Shown one piece after another: positions 8,401 through 16,178 of a stretch of 38,127 nucleotides of DNA. Made by a program: the position numbers and the translations under genes. Numbering within the stretch: the stretch's first letter is position 1; each line of letters starts with the position of its first letter. The DNA lies in contig JAGXFZ010000078.1 of the NCBI GenBank assembly GCA_024637055.1, positions 1 to 38,127 on the forward strand, written 5' to 3'. The DNA comes from Gracilibacter sp. Its GTDB lineage: Bacteria > Bacillota > Desulfitobacteriia > Desulfitobacteriales > Syntrophobotulaceae. The notes under the pieces were generated by a model. The model saw nothing but the letters and a program-made list of their open reading frames with translations. It searched no databases and had not been told where the DNA came from.

Positions 8401-9760
8401 CTTTACCTTAGGTGGAGACTCTCTAGCAATTCTAGAAGTACTTTCAGGTGTAGTTCAAAACAACTGGAAACTGAACGCTCAAGACTTCTATGAATATCCA
8501 ACTATCAGAAAGATATCTTCTGTAATACTAAAAGGAACTCATGATAATAATCACGTATCGATTGAGGAATTAAATAATGAATTTGTAATAAAGGATGCAC
8601 TGAAGCAGCATGCGTCATATCAGCCATTTCATACGGGTAATATCTTATTGACAGGAGCCTCAGGATTTTTAGGCATACATCTACTCAAAGAAATCTTAGA
8701 AAATATACCAAGTAAGGTCTACTGCTTGATGCGGGGCCATAATGCTGAACGAAGATTATTTGATTTGTTTAATCATTATTTTCCTAGTCTATCAAAAGAT
8801 AAATTATATGATAGAATTATAGTTATTAATGGGGATATTTCCGCGAAGCAATTTGGTCTACTACACCAAGAGTACTTACAACTGCAAGAAGAAGTTTCAT
8901 CAGTTATACATTCTGCTGCAATGGTTAAGCATTATGGCCCCTATAGTGAGTTCGAGCAAGTAAATGTTAAAGGGACAAAAGAGATAATAAAATTTTGTAA
9001 CGAAGAAAAACACTTGAGTTTCATTTCAACAATTAGTGTTTCCGGTAATTACATGTCTGGTAACGAAAAAAAGAAAGTATTCGATGAAAATGATCTTTAT
9101 ATAGGACAGGACTATATGAACAATGTATATGTCCGAACTAAATTTGAAGCAGAATACCAAATTCTAAAGGCGGTAAAAAAGGGACTAAAAGCGACTATCT
9201 TTAGAGTTGGAGTCTTGACTGGCCGTTACTCTGATGGGTTTTTTCAACATAACATTGAAGAAAACGCTTTTTATCGAAAACTAAAAAGCATTTTTGAAAT
9301 CTCATATCTCCCTGGAAATATTTTTGAGGAGTATATAGAGTTTACTCCCGTAGATTATTGTGCGGACGCCATTGTTCAACTTCTGATGGGTGATTTAGAG
9401 CAACGAAGAGTGTACCACCTATTTAACCACAAAATAATCAAGATACGAGATTTTATTGATGTCCTGAAGCAGTACGATATTAACGTTATAGAAGTGTCCA
9501 CCAATAATTTTTTAGACGTTATTGGTAAACTATCAACAACTTACGAAGGCAAACAAATAATTAGTGGTATTGTTTCGGATGTAGTTGTTCAGGGGGGCTT
9601 ATCCTTTAGCTCGGAAGTTACTGTTGATTCTACAATTAGTCTTATGGATTTGCACAAAATCAACTTTGACTGGCCTGAAATCACACCAGAATATCTAGAG
9701 AAAGTAATAGGCCATATGAGAAAAACAGGATTTCTGGGTAGTATTAGAGAGATATGTTAA
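5438..9760 (+). CDS. One-module nonribosomal peptide synthetase, C-A-T-reductase
   Basis: 1440 residues. Condensation domain, about 15-430: the HHxxxD motif reads HHINLDAWS at about 142-150, with Ala in place of the usual Gly. Adenylation domain, about 460-960: [47 protein letters not shown] and NGKVNR. Carrier domain: FFTLGGDSL, phosphopantetheine Ser near 995. Thioester reductase, about 1065-1430: NADPH motif TGASGFLG and YVRTK (YxxxK). Aligning core positions to GrsA gives the pocket DILQLGMIWK, one change from a glycine signature as I remember it. Expected chemistry: an acyl or aminoacyl donor is joined to glycine by the N-terminal C domain and released as an aldehyde or alcohol. No loading module, PPTase or exporter gene is adjacent. 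Start ATG 5438 has a weak ribosome site; ATG 5462 is an alternative. Confidence 0.93.
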   Translation: [1440 protein letters not shown]

Positions 9761-9778
9761 AAAATACCTAATTTAAAA

Positions 9779-9807
9779 ACAGGAATACTTATAAATATGT
9801 CGAATTC
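9779..9807 (+). promoter_or_regulatory. Sigma-H-like promoter of the HD-GYP gene
   Basis: ACAGGAATA (AGGAATA at 9781-9787), 14 nt, GAAT (9802-9805) in ATGTCGAATTC. It fits the sigma-H consensus except for one trailing position. The element also contains TGTCGAA, which would read as a Spo0A box, but the -35/-10 spacing shared with four other genes explains it better. Confidence 0.6.
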
Positions 9808-9870
9808 CTTTGATAATAAAGTTATTTTTTTTATGAAATACTTTTTATTATGGTTTAAGGGTGAAAAATA

Positions 9871-11202
9871 ATGTTATTTAATAATATAAAAAATATAAAA
9901 AAACTCATAGGGAAAACTGTTTTTTATCGGAGTAATCTTTTAAATAAAATTCCAGATGACCAAAAGGAAGAATTCAAAGAGGAAATAACACAGATAAATT
10001 ATGTACGTTCCAGGAATCTAAGCGCTTTATTACTATTTGTTTTAATTGTGCTAATCTTCTTGGATCATGATAGCTTCCAGAAAGGGCACTGGTTGGAAGT
10101 TCCTGGCTACCGTTTATTATTCTACACCCATGTTGTAATGGCACTCGGGATGCTCGTTGTTCTGATCTATTCAATAGTAGCTAGGCTGAATACTGAGACT
10201 GCTCAAACAAAACTCAAGCGGATATTTGTTTTATCATTCTGCTTTATCATCTCAATTTCTAGTGTTTTAGTTTCCATTGCCGACCAGTTTATTCATGGTG
10301 AAATAACTGTCTATATTCTTTCAGTATTTGCCTTAGCCATACTTAACTATCAAAGGCCTGTAACAAATATTACTATTTACTCAGTATCATTCGTGATATT
10401 TATCGTAGGTGTAACCTATGCTCAGACTAATCAGGAAATACTCAGGGGACACTATGTTAATGCTACTGTCCTAGTTATCCTTGCTTTATTTCTTTCCAAT
10501 ATTCTATACTACGGAAAGGTCAAGGAGTTCCTTAGTACCAAGACTATCGAAAGTCAAAAGATGGAACTGGAGGCCAAGAACGAGCAATTATCATCTACGA
10601 ATGCAGAATTAAACGATTCTCTCTTAGCTTTAGATGAATCACAAAACATGATTTTCTCTCTTACCCTGACATTGGAGTCCAAAGATAGTAATACGCATGG
10701 TCACTCCGAAAGGGTCGCTGAATATGTATCAGCTTTAGCAATTCATCTTAAATTGACTGAGACTGATTTTATTAATATTTGGCGGGCAGCTATCCTCCAT
10801 GATATAGGTAAGATAGGTATCCCAGATATTATTCTGAATAAACCTTCCCGCCTGACAGCCGACGAGTGGGAAGTAATGAAGTCTCACCCAGTAAGAGGAG
10901 AATCTATCTGTTCCAAACTTAGATTTGCCCGTGAGATATTACCTATAATACGCCATCATCATGAACATTATAACGGATCAGGTTATCCTGACGGTTTAAA
11001 AGGAGATTCCATACCTTACCTTGCCAGGATTGTAAGTGTTGCGGATACTGTCGATGCGATGACTTCACCGCGTAATTATAAGTTATCGCCAGTCACCATG
11101 GATGAAGCCATAGAAGAACTTAAACGATGTGCAGGTACTCAATTTGACCCAGCCATAGTAGAAGCTTTTGTGGAAGTTCAAAGATTAAAATCTTTCAGAT
11201 AA
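9871..11202 (+). CDS. Membrane HD-GYP c-di-GMP phosphodiesterase
   Basis: 443 residues. The N-terminal half (about 45-215) has six or so predicted membrane segments forming an uncharacterised sensor region. A coiled coil follows (KTIESQKMELEAKNEQLSST), then an HD-GYP domain from about 255. Visible signature residues are ESKDSNTHGHSERVAEY, HDIGKIGIPD (metal-binding HD near 310), HHEHYNGSGYPDGL (the HD-GYP signature, near 362-375) and RIVSVADTVDAMTS. Active HD-GYP enzymes hydrolyse c-di-GMP to pGpG or GMP; all residues I can check are intact. ATG 9871 follows AAGGGTGA. A GGDEF cyclase gene starts 49 nt later, probably in the same transcript, so synthesis and breakdown of the messenger are encoded together. 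Confidence 0.92.
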   Translation: MLFNNIKNIKKLIGKTVFYRSNLLNKIPDDQKEEFKEEITQINYVRSRNLSALLLFVLIVLIFLDHDSFQKGHWLEVPGYRLLFYTHVVMALGMLVVLIYSIVARLNTETAQTKLKRIFVLSFCFIISISSVLVSIADQFIHGEITVYILSVFALAILNYQRPVTNITIYSVSFVIFIVGVTYAQTNQEILRGHYVNATVLVILALFLSNILYYGKVKEFLSTKTIESQKMELEAKNEQLSSTNAELNDSLLALDESQNMIFSLTLTLESKDSNTHGHSERVAEYVSALAIHLKLTETDFINIWRAAILHDIGKIGIPDIILNKPSRLTADEWEVMKSHPVRGESICSKLRFAREILPIIRHHHEHYNGSGYPDGLKGDSIPYLARIVSVADTVDAMTSPRNYKLSPVTMDEAIEELKRCAGTQFDPAIVEAFVEVQRLKSFR

Positions 11203-11251
11203 CTATAAAGTAATCTAATACTTTATCGGAAAGAGTATTGGGGAGAATAAC

Positions 11252-12157
11252 ATGACCGAGAACATGGAAATAGAACAAGTACAAGCGTTTCTGGATAAAT
11301 TCGGTACTTTAAATGTAGCGGTTTATTCATATACCATAGATATACTAGGTGTGCAGAGTTTTTCTATCACCGACAAAATCGAAAAGATACTTGGATGCTC
11401 CAAAATTGAGTTTAACACCAATGTTTGGAAAAAAGCGATTTATTCTGAGGATAGGGTTAAAGTTACCAGGTGGAAAAAACAAATACAATCTAAGCTGGAC
11501 TCAGGTATTATCCAGTATCGTATAATTCACCCCGGCGGAAGTGTCCGCTGGATAGAAGAACATCTAACCACTAAGATTGGTTCGGATGAACAACCTAATG
11601 TCTTTCTAGGGATTATCTTCGATATCACAGCGAGGAAAGAACATGAACGTCAATTAGAATACATGGCTTTTTATGATACCCTCACCGGCCTACCTAATAG
11701 AAATTTGCTTATAGGATACTTCCCTAAAGCCATAGCTCGATGCAAAAGAAAGAATACACAACTAGCTATAATGTATCTGGATTTAGATAAATTCAAGAAT
11801 GTTAATGATAGCTTCGGACATGACGTAGGAGATCTGCTATTGAAACAAGTTGCTCAAAGGTTGATGGAATGTGTACGTGATGGGGATATAGTGTCCAGAC
11901 AAGGCGGTGATGAATTTATCATCTTACTAGAAGATATATATAGCAAGGAATTACACGAAATTGCCAAAAGAATTTTAACGAAGATATCTGCACCTTTTAT
12001 AATTGATATGAAAAAAGTAAATATATCTGCCAGCATAGGAATAAGCCTTTACCCCGAACATGGTGAAGACTTGGAAATCCTCACCAGACATGCAGATGAA
12101 GCCATGTTTGAATGCAAGGCCAGCTCGAATTACCAATTCTATGAGAGTAAAGTGTAA
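11252..12157 (+). CDS. PAS-GGDEF diguanylate cyclase
   Basis: 301 residues, no membrane segment. An N-terminal PAS fold of the PAS_3 type (about 20-130) includes YRIIHPGGSVRWIEE and ends in the standard linker IIFDITARKEHERQLEYMAFYD. A GGDEF domain begins DTLTGLPNRNLL, has the metal and substrate residues in YLDLDKFKNVNDSFGHDVGD and the active-site loop RQGGDEF (GGDEF near 218-222). The inhibitory RxxD site is present as RDGD five residues before GGDEF, so feedback inhibition by c-di-GMP is expected. It follows the HD-GYP gene closely. The last codons and stop (GTG TAA AG) run into a palindromic repeat, which therefore sets the C-terminus. Confidence 0.93.
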   Translation: MTENMEIEQVQAFLDKFGTLNVAVYSYTIDILGVQSFSITDKIEKILGCSKIEFNTNVWKKAIYSEDRVKVTRWKKQIQSKLDSGIIQYRIIHPGGSVRWIEEHLTTKIGSDEQPNVFLGIIFDITARKEHERQLEYMAFYDTLTGLPNRNLLIGYFPKAIARCKRKNTQLAIMYLDLDKFKNVNDSFGHDVGDLLLKQVAQRLMECVRDGDIVSRQGGDEFIILLEDIYSKELHEIAKRILTKISAPFIIDMKKVNISASIGISLYPEHGEDLEILTRHADEAMFECKASSNYQFYESKV

Positions 12158-12192
12158 AGTCGTGTAAAGTCGGGGACGGTTCTTTACTTTAC
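12154..12192. repeat. GGGACGG-core palindromic repeat, overlaps stop codon
   Basis: A partial unit GTAAAGTC then a full unit GTAAAGTCGGGGACGGTT...CTTTAC. It is the 'TCGGGGACGG' subtype, also found at 33217-33265. The TAA stop of the PAS-GGDEF gene (12155-12157) lies inside the partial unit. Confidence 0.85.
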
Positions 12193-12248
12193 AAAAAAGC
12201 ATACAAAAAACAGGGCGGTTTCCCTGTCTCATCGATAATTACTAATAC

Positions 12249-12270
12249 AACGGCGAATAGCCGTTTTTTT
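12249..12270 (+). terminator. Rho-independent terminator
   Basis: A short stem AACGGC - GAATA - GCCGTT followed by a T-run. It ends the HD-GYP/GGDEF transcript. Confidence 0.8.
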
Positions 12271-12363
12271 ATTTATCCACATCGTTCACTACCCTTAACC
12301 CGTAAGAACCTTTTTCAATATCTAGATCCTACAGCTTGTTAAACCAATTGGAAATAGTTAAAT

Positions 12364-12393
12364 GAAGGAGAAAAAGTCTCCTCTGTCGAAGCT
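12364..12393 (+). promoter_or_regulatory. Sigma-H-like promoter of the second CWB2 gene (weaker match)
   Basis: AGGAGAA (12366-12372), 15 nt, GAAG (12388-12391) in CTGTCGAAGC. It has the same layout and GTCGAA core as the other four promoters but two departures from consensus. AGGAGA here can also pair with TCTCCT at 12377-12382. Confidence 0.4.
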
Positions 12394-12445
12394 ATGGAAT
12401 AGATGTTAAATAAATATTATGTAAGAAGATTAGGAGGAGATAAAA

Positions 12446-14095
12446 ATCAGACATAAATACTTTACACGTTTAGGCATTATCCTACTCCTTGTCATTTGTC
12501 TTGTTATTCCTCAAGGATCAATTACTACTTACGCCTCCAATCAGAACCCATCCTTGAAGGAGATCGCTGGAATCTTTGACAGAGTAGGTAATGAAAAAAT
12601 GATTCCGCCGGTCATTCTTAAAGCTATTGCTTATACCGAATCAGGATGGCGTCAATGGGATAATAACGGTAACGTAGTATCCTCTTATTGGGGAGGAAAC
12701 CCGAATATAGGGATAATGCAAGTAGGGTCATATAACTCGAACAATACCGCCCTTGTAAATAGACTAAAAAATGATATTAATTTTAATATCGAATACGGAG
12801 CAGACATCCTTCTCTCCAAATGGAATGCCACCCCTCGAATAGGAGACGGAGATCGTAATAAACTTGAAAACTGGTACTTCGCTCTCTGGGCTTACAATGG
12901 TTGGGTTACTTATAACAATCCAAATAATGCCTCAGCTGCAGGAAGAGTTGCTTATCAGGACAAAATAATCAAGCACATTGGGACTGATTACTTCAAAGGA
13001 CTGCTTAATCCTAGCAAAGTAACACCTATCCCTGCCAGGCTTATTCCTTCAGGCACGCTACCTGGGAGGAATACCGTATGGCAAACTCCAGAACCCATCC
13101 ATTACGGCGGGCTTGACCAAGTTGTAGCTTTAACTGATCACGAGATAAGTATAATAGAATCGGTTAACCGTTTAGCAGGATCGGACAGAATCGAAACATC
13201 AATTGAGATTGCTTTAAACGGCTGGCCAAATGGTTCTGAAACCGTTTTATTAGCTAGAGCCGACGATTTTCCCGATGCTTTGGCCGGAGTAGCACTCGCT
13301 GGTAAAAATAAAGCCCCAATCCTCCTCACTTCCCCAAAACACCTAGATCCCAGAGTAGAGGAAACCTTGCTAAAGCTCAAACCTCTTAAAGTCATCCTAC
13401 TCGGAGGACAAAATGCTTTAGAAGATAATGTGGAAGAAAGATTGAGGGAAGTGCTTGACTGGACAGATGATTTCGAAAGAATTGCGGGAAAGGATAGATT
13501 TGAAACAGCAGCCTTGATAGCTTCGAGATTCTCACCTAATAACACCGTTGCCCTAGCTAGTGGCTATAACTTTCCTGACGCCTTAAGCTTAGCTTCTGCA
13601 GCAGCTACCCAGGGCTACCCTCTCTTACTTGTAGGCAAAGATAGCATACCCATGGCTACTGAAGAGTATCTAAAAAACGCAAATCTTCAATCTCTGTATA
13701 TAGCTGGCGGTGAAGGAATTATTTCATCAGAATTACTGGATAGCATTGCTCTGGCTTCTGGTGTGCCGACGGAACAGATAACACGTCTTGCAGGCCAAAA
13801 CCGCTATGACACATCAGCCTTTATATTAAAAGAATTTTACCCTACAGCAACGAAAGTTTTTCTAGCAACTGGGCAGGACTTCCCTGATGCACTATCCGGA
13901 GCCGCCCTAGCTGCCAACAGCAACACCCCCATGCTCCTTATCCACCCTACAGGACCAATAGAAGGCTCAAGTACCGAGAATTATATAAAAACTCTTCCTC
14001 CAGAAGTAGAATTCGAAGTATTCGGTGGAGAGAAAGCCATCCTAGATAGAGGAATACTAAAACTAAAAAACCTATTGGATAATAACAAAATATAA
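12446..14095 (+). CDS. Secreted lytic transglycosylase with three CWB2 repeats; apparent ATC start
   Basis: A paralogue of the protein at 3521. The first standard start in frame is TTG 12554, which would remove the signal peptide. The frame stays open upstream to a TAG at 12431 and encodes IRHKYFTRLGIILLLVICL..., a full Sec signal ending TYAS. No ATG, GTG, TTG or CTG occurs in that stretch. AGGAGG at 12432-12437 is 8 nt before ATC at 12446, so ATC is taken as the start (549 residues). Otherwise an ATG was altered there by mutation or base-calling error. The SLT domain has the catalytic Glu in AYTESGWRQ (about residue 65) and GIMQVGSYN; three CWB2 repeats follow (RLAGSDR, RIAGKDRFET, RLAGQNRYDT). 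Role as for its paralogue: wall-bound peptidoglycan cleavage. Confidence 0.8.
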   Translation: MRHKYFTRLGIILLLVICLVIPQGSITTYASNQNPSLKEIAGIFDRVGNEKMIPPVILKAIAYTESGWRQWDNNGNVVSSYWGGNPNIGIMQVGSYNSNNTALVNRLKNDINFNIEYGADILLSKWNATPRIGDGDRNKLENWYFALWAYNGWVTYNNPNNASAAGRVAYQDKIIKHIGTDYFKGLLNPSKVTPIPARLIPSGTLPGRNTVWQTPEPIHYGGLDQVVALTDHEISIIESVNRLAGSDRIETSIEIALNGWPNGSETVLLARADDFPDALAGVALAGKNKAPILLTSPKHLDPRVEETLLKLKPLKVILLGGQNALEDNVEERLREVLDWTDDFERIAGKDRFETAALIASRFSPNNTVALASGYNFPDALSLASAAATQGYPLLLVGKDSIPMATEEYLKNANLQSLYIAGGEGIISSELLDSIALASGVPTEQITRLAGQNRYDTSAFILKEFYPTATKVFLATGQDFPDALSGAALAANSNTPMLLIHPTGPIEGSSTENYIKTLPPEVEFEVFGGEKAILDRGILKLKNLLDNNKI

Positions 14096-14104
14096 AGTTA
14101 TTAA

Positions 14105-14168
14105 GTTTAAAGTTAGGGACGGTTCTTTACTTTACAAAATGAAGCAAAAGGACCGTCCCTTGTCTGCC
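14105..14168. repeat. Two different GGGACGG-core repeats side by side
   Basis: A GTTTAAAG...CTTTAC-armed unit (14105-14135) is followed by AAAAGGACCGTCCCTTGTC (from about 14146), which holds the core in the opposite orientation with other flanks. They sit between the second CWB2 gene and the glycan locus. Confidence 0.75.
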
Positions 14169-14186
14169 TACCTGCCCCCCACAATA

Positions 14187-14215
14187 TTGTAAATCTACCT
14201 AATTTGTAGTAAACT
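14187..14215 (+). promoter_or_regulatory. Possible sigma-A promoter of the glycan locus
   Basis: TTGTAA, 17 nt, TAAACT. Each box matches consensus at four of six positions. The placement, just downstream of the repeats and about 50 nt before the first glycan gene, is the main support. Confidence 0.35.
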
Positions 14216-14265
14216 GATAAACGACTAAAACTAGAATTTTTCTATCGAAAGGAAGGCCAAAATAA

Positions 14266-16119
14266 GTGTCACACCCTAAACGCACCCTTGCTCTTATGCT
14301 TTTTGACGCCCTTCTTATTAACCTTGCCCTTTTCGGCAGTTTTTACCTGCGTTTCGAAGGAAAATTGCCTGAAAACTATATACAAACTTACGGAGAGGCC
14401 GCAGTAATATCCACCGTGGCATTGCTGTTTGCTTTTCATTTTTTTGGCCTTTATAGAAACATGTGGCGGTATGCCAGTGTTGGTGAGATGCTTTCTATCG
14501 TCTATGCAGTAACTATCGGTGCTGCCTTAACCATTACCGTTATATATTTTATCGCACCTATTAGATTGCCCCATTCCGTCAGCGTTCTTTTTTGGCTCTT
14601 AGTAACCTTCTCTATCGGAGGATTTAGATTCAGTCAACGGCTGCGTCAGGAAAACCCCATCTTCACCATTTGGAACAAGTCCCCAAGGAAGGTTCTGATT
14701 ATTGGGGCAGGAGATGCTGGAGTCTTAGCTTTGCGCGAACTCAAAAATAGAGATTTTCAAGATGGTATGCCAGTAGGGTTCATTGATGACAGCGAAAGCA
14801 AGATATATCTTAACGTTCAGGGATTCCCTGTCCTTGGTTCTAGACGAGACATTCCAGAAGTTGTAGGGAAATATGGGATAGAAGAGATAATAATAGCCAT
14901 ACCTTCCGCCTCTGGTGATAGCATCAGAGAGATTGTTGAGATATGCAAAGAGACGAAAGTCTCTAACCTAAAAATCCTACCAGGTGTGCATGATATCCTC
15001 AGTGGCAAAATCATAGTTAGTGCCATCAGGGAAGTTCAGGTAGAAGACTTGCTTGGACGAGATCCTGTCTGGGTCGATCTACAAGAAGTAGCGCAATACC
15101 TTAATGACCAGGTTATACTGGTTACAGGTGCTGGGGGTTCGATTGGATCCGAACTTTGCAGGCAGATCGTAAGATTTTCACCGGCTCAGTTGATCCTGAC
15201 GGGACATGGAGAAAATAGCATCTTCGATATCCAGCAAGAACTTAAAGAACATCCGGTTTTTACCGAAATATTTGATATTAAAGACCAGGAAAAAGTTAAC
15301 GTGGTCTTCGAAAAGTACAAGCCATCCGTTGTCTTCCATGCAGCAGCCCATAAACACGTACCACTTATGGAATCTAACCCGGAAGAAGCGCTGAAGAATA
15401 ATATCTTAGGAACAAATAACCTTGCTCAAGCTTCAGACCAAACTGGAGTCAAAACATTCGTCCTTGTTTCTACTGATAAAGCAGTTAACCCTACTAGTAT
15501 CATGGGAGCATCTAAGAGAATTGCTGAGATGATCATCCAGAACTATAATTATAAATCTGATACCAACTTTGTGGCAGTGCGTTTCGGAAACGTCTTAGGA
15601 AGTAGGGGAAGCGTTATCCCAACCTTCAAAAATCAAATTACGGCAGGTGGTCCAGTTACAGTAACTGATCCTCGGATGACCCGCTATTTCATGACCATAC
15701 CAGAAGCTAGTCAACTCGTTATTCAAGCTGGGTCCATGGCTACAGGAGGGGAAATATTTATTCTAGATATGGGCAAGCCGGTTAGAATCATTGATTTAGC
15801 CAGAGACCTCATTCGCCTCTCCGGCCTCGAACCGGATAAGGATATAAAGATAGAAATCACCGGGACTAGACCAGGAGAAAAGCTCTTCGAAGAACTTCTT
15901 ACCTCAGAAGAAGGGACTTCAGCCACCAAACATAAAAGGATTTTTGTAGCCAGACCGAACAACAATAATTCTGAGGTTATAGAACAATTAGTTCAGACAA
16001 TACGGCAACGAGGAAGTTACCTGAATAGAGATGAAATAATCATTGGCTTAAGACAACTCTTACCCGATTTTTGCATGGAGAAAGACAGTACCCAGACAAA
16101 AATAGCTGTAAATAAATAA
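14266..16119 (+). CDS. Membrane UDP-GlcNAc 4,6-dehydratase (CapD/PglF/WbpM-like)
   Basis: 617 residues, the usual length for large membrane-type dehydratases. Four N-terminal membrane segments (to about residue 130) precede a first Rossmann-like domain (KVLIIGAGDAGVLALRELKN) and a catalytic extended SDR domain opening VILVTGAGGSIGSELCRQI. AAAHKHVPLMESNPEEA and VSTDKAVNPTSIMGASKR are family signatures; the latter replaces the usual YxxxK tyrosine by Met, typical of this family. The enzyme turns UDP-GlcNAc into UDP-2-acetamido-2,6-dideoxy-4-hexulose. With the aminotransferase at 28119 and acetyltransferase at 30686 this gives a route to UDP-diacetylbacillosamine; a route via another 6-deoxy sugar cannot be excluded. 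GTG 14266 follows AAAGGAAGG. It is the first gene of the glycan locus. Confidence 0.9.
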   Translation: MSHPKRTLALMLFDALLINLALFGSFYLRFEGKLPENYIQTYGEAAVISTVALLFAFHFFGLYRNMWRYASVGEMLSIVYAVTIGAALTITVIYFIAPIRLPHSVSVLFWLLVTFSIGGFRFSQRLRQENPIFTIWNKSPRKVLIIGAGDAGVLALRELKNRDFQDGMPVGFIDDSESKIYLNVQGFPVLGSRRDIPEVVGKYGIEEIIIAIPSASGDSIREIVEICKETKVSNLKILPGVHDILSGKIIVSAIREVQVEDLLGRDPVWVDLQEVAQYLNDQVILVTGAGGSIGSELCRQIVRFSPAQLILTGHGENSIFDIQQELKEHPVFTEIFDIKDQEKVNVVFEKYKPSVVFHAAAHKHVPLMESNPEEALKNNILGTNNLAQASDQTGVKTFVLVSTDKAVNPTSIMGASKRIAEMIIQNYNYKSDTNFVAVRFGNVLGSRGSVIPTFKNQITAGGPVTVTDPRMTRYFMTIPEASQLVIQAGSMATGGEIFILDMGKPVRIIDLARDLIRLSGLEPDKDIKIEITGTRPGEKLFEELLTSEEGTSATKHKRIFVARPNNNNSEVIEQLVQTIRQRGSYLNRDEIIIGLRQLLPDFCMEKDSTQTKIAVNK

Positions 16120-16178
16120 CTTCACGGATAATAGCCTGAAAAAAAGATAACCTGACAGAAAAGAAGGAGGACGCTTGC

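Noticed and set aside
9798-12390. Spo0A boxes TGTCGAA at 9798-9804 and 12384-12390, near-matches at 5387 and 33355
   Set aside because: They coincide exactly with the -10 region of the shared AGGAWWW-N14-GAAT promoters, which explains position and spacing better; dual use cannot be excluded.
12271-12445. Riboswitch (c-di-GMP or c-di-AMP type) in the leader of the second CWB2 gene
   Set aside because: No conserved core of GEMM-I, GEMM-II or ydaO was found; only a small AGGAGA/TCTCCT hairpin.
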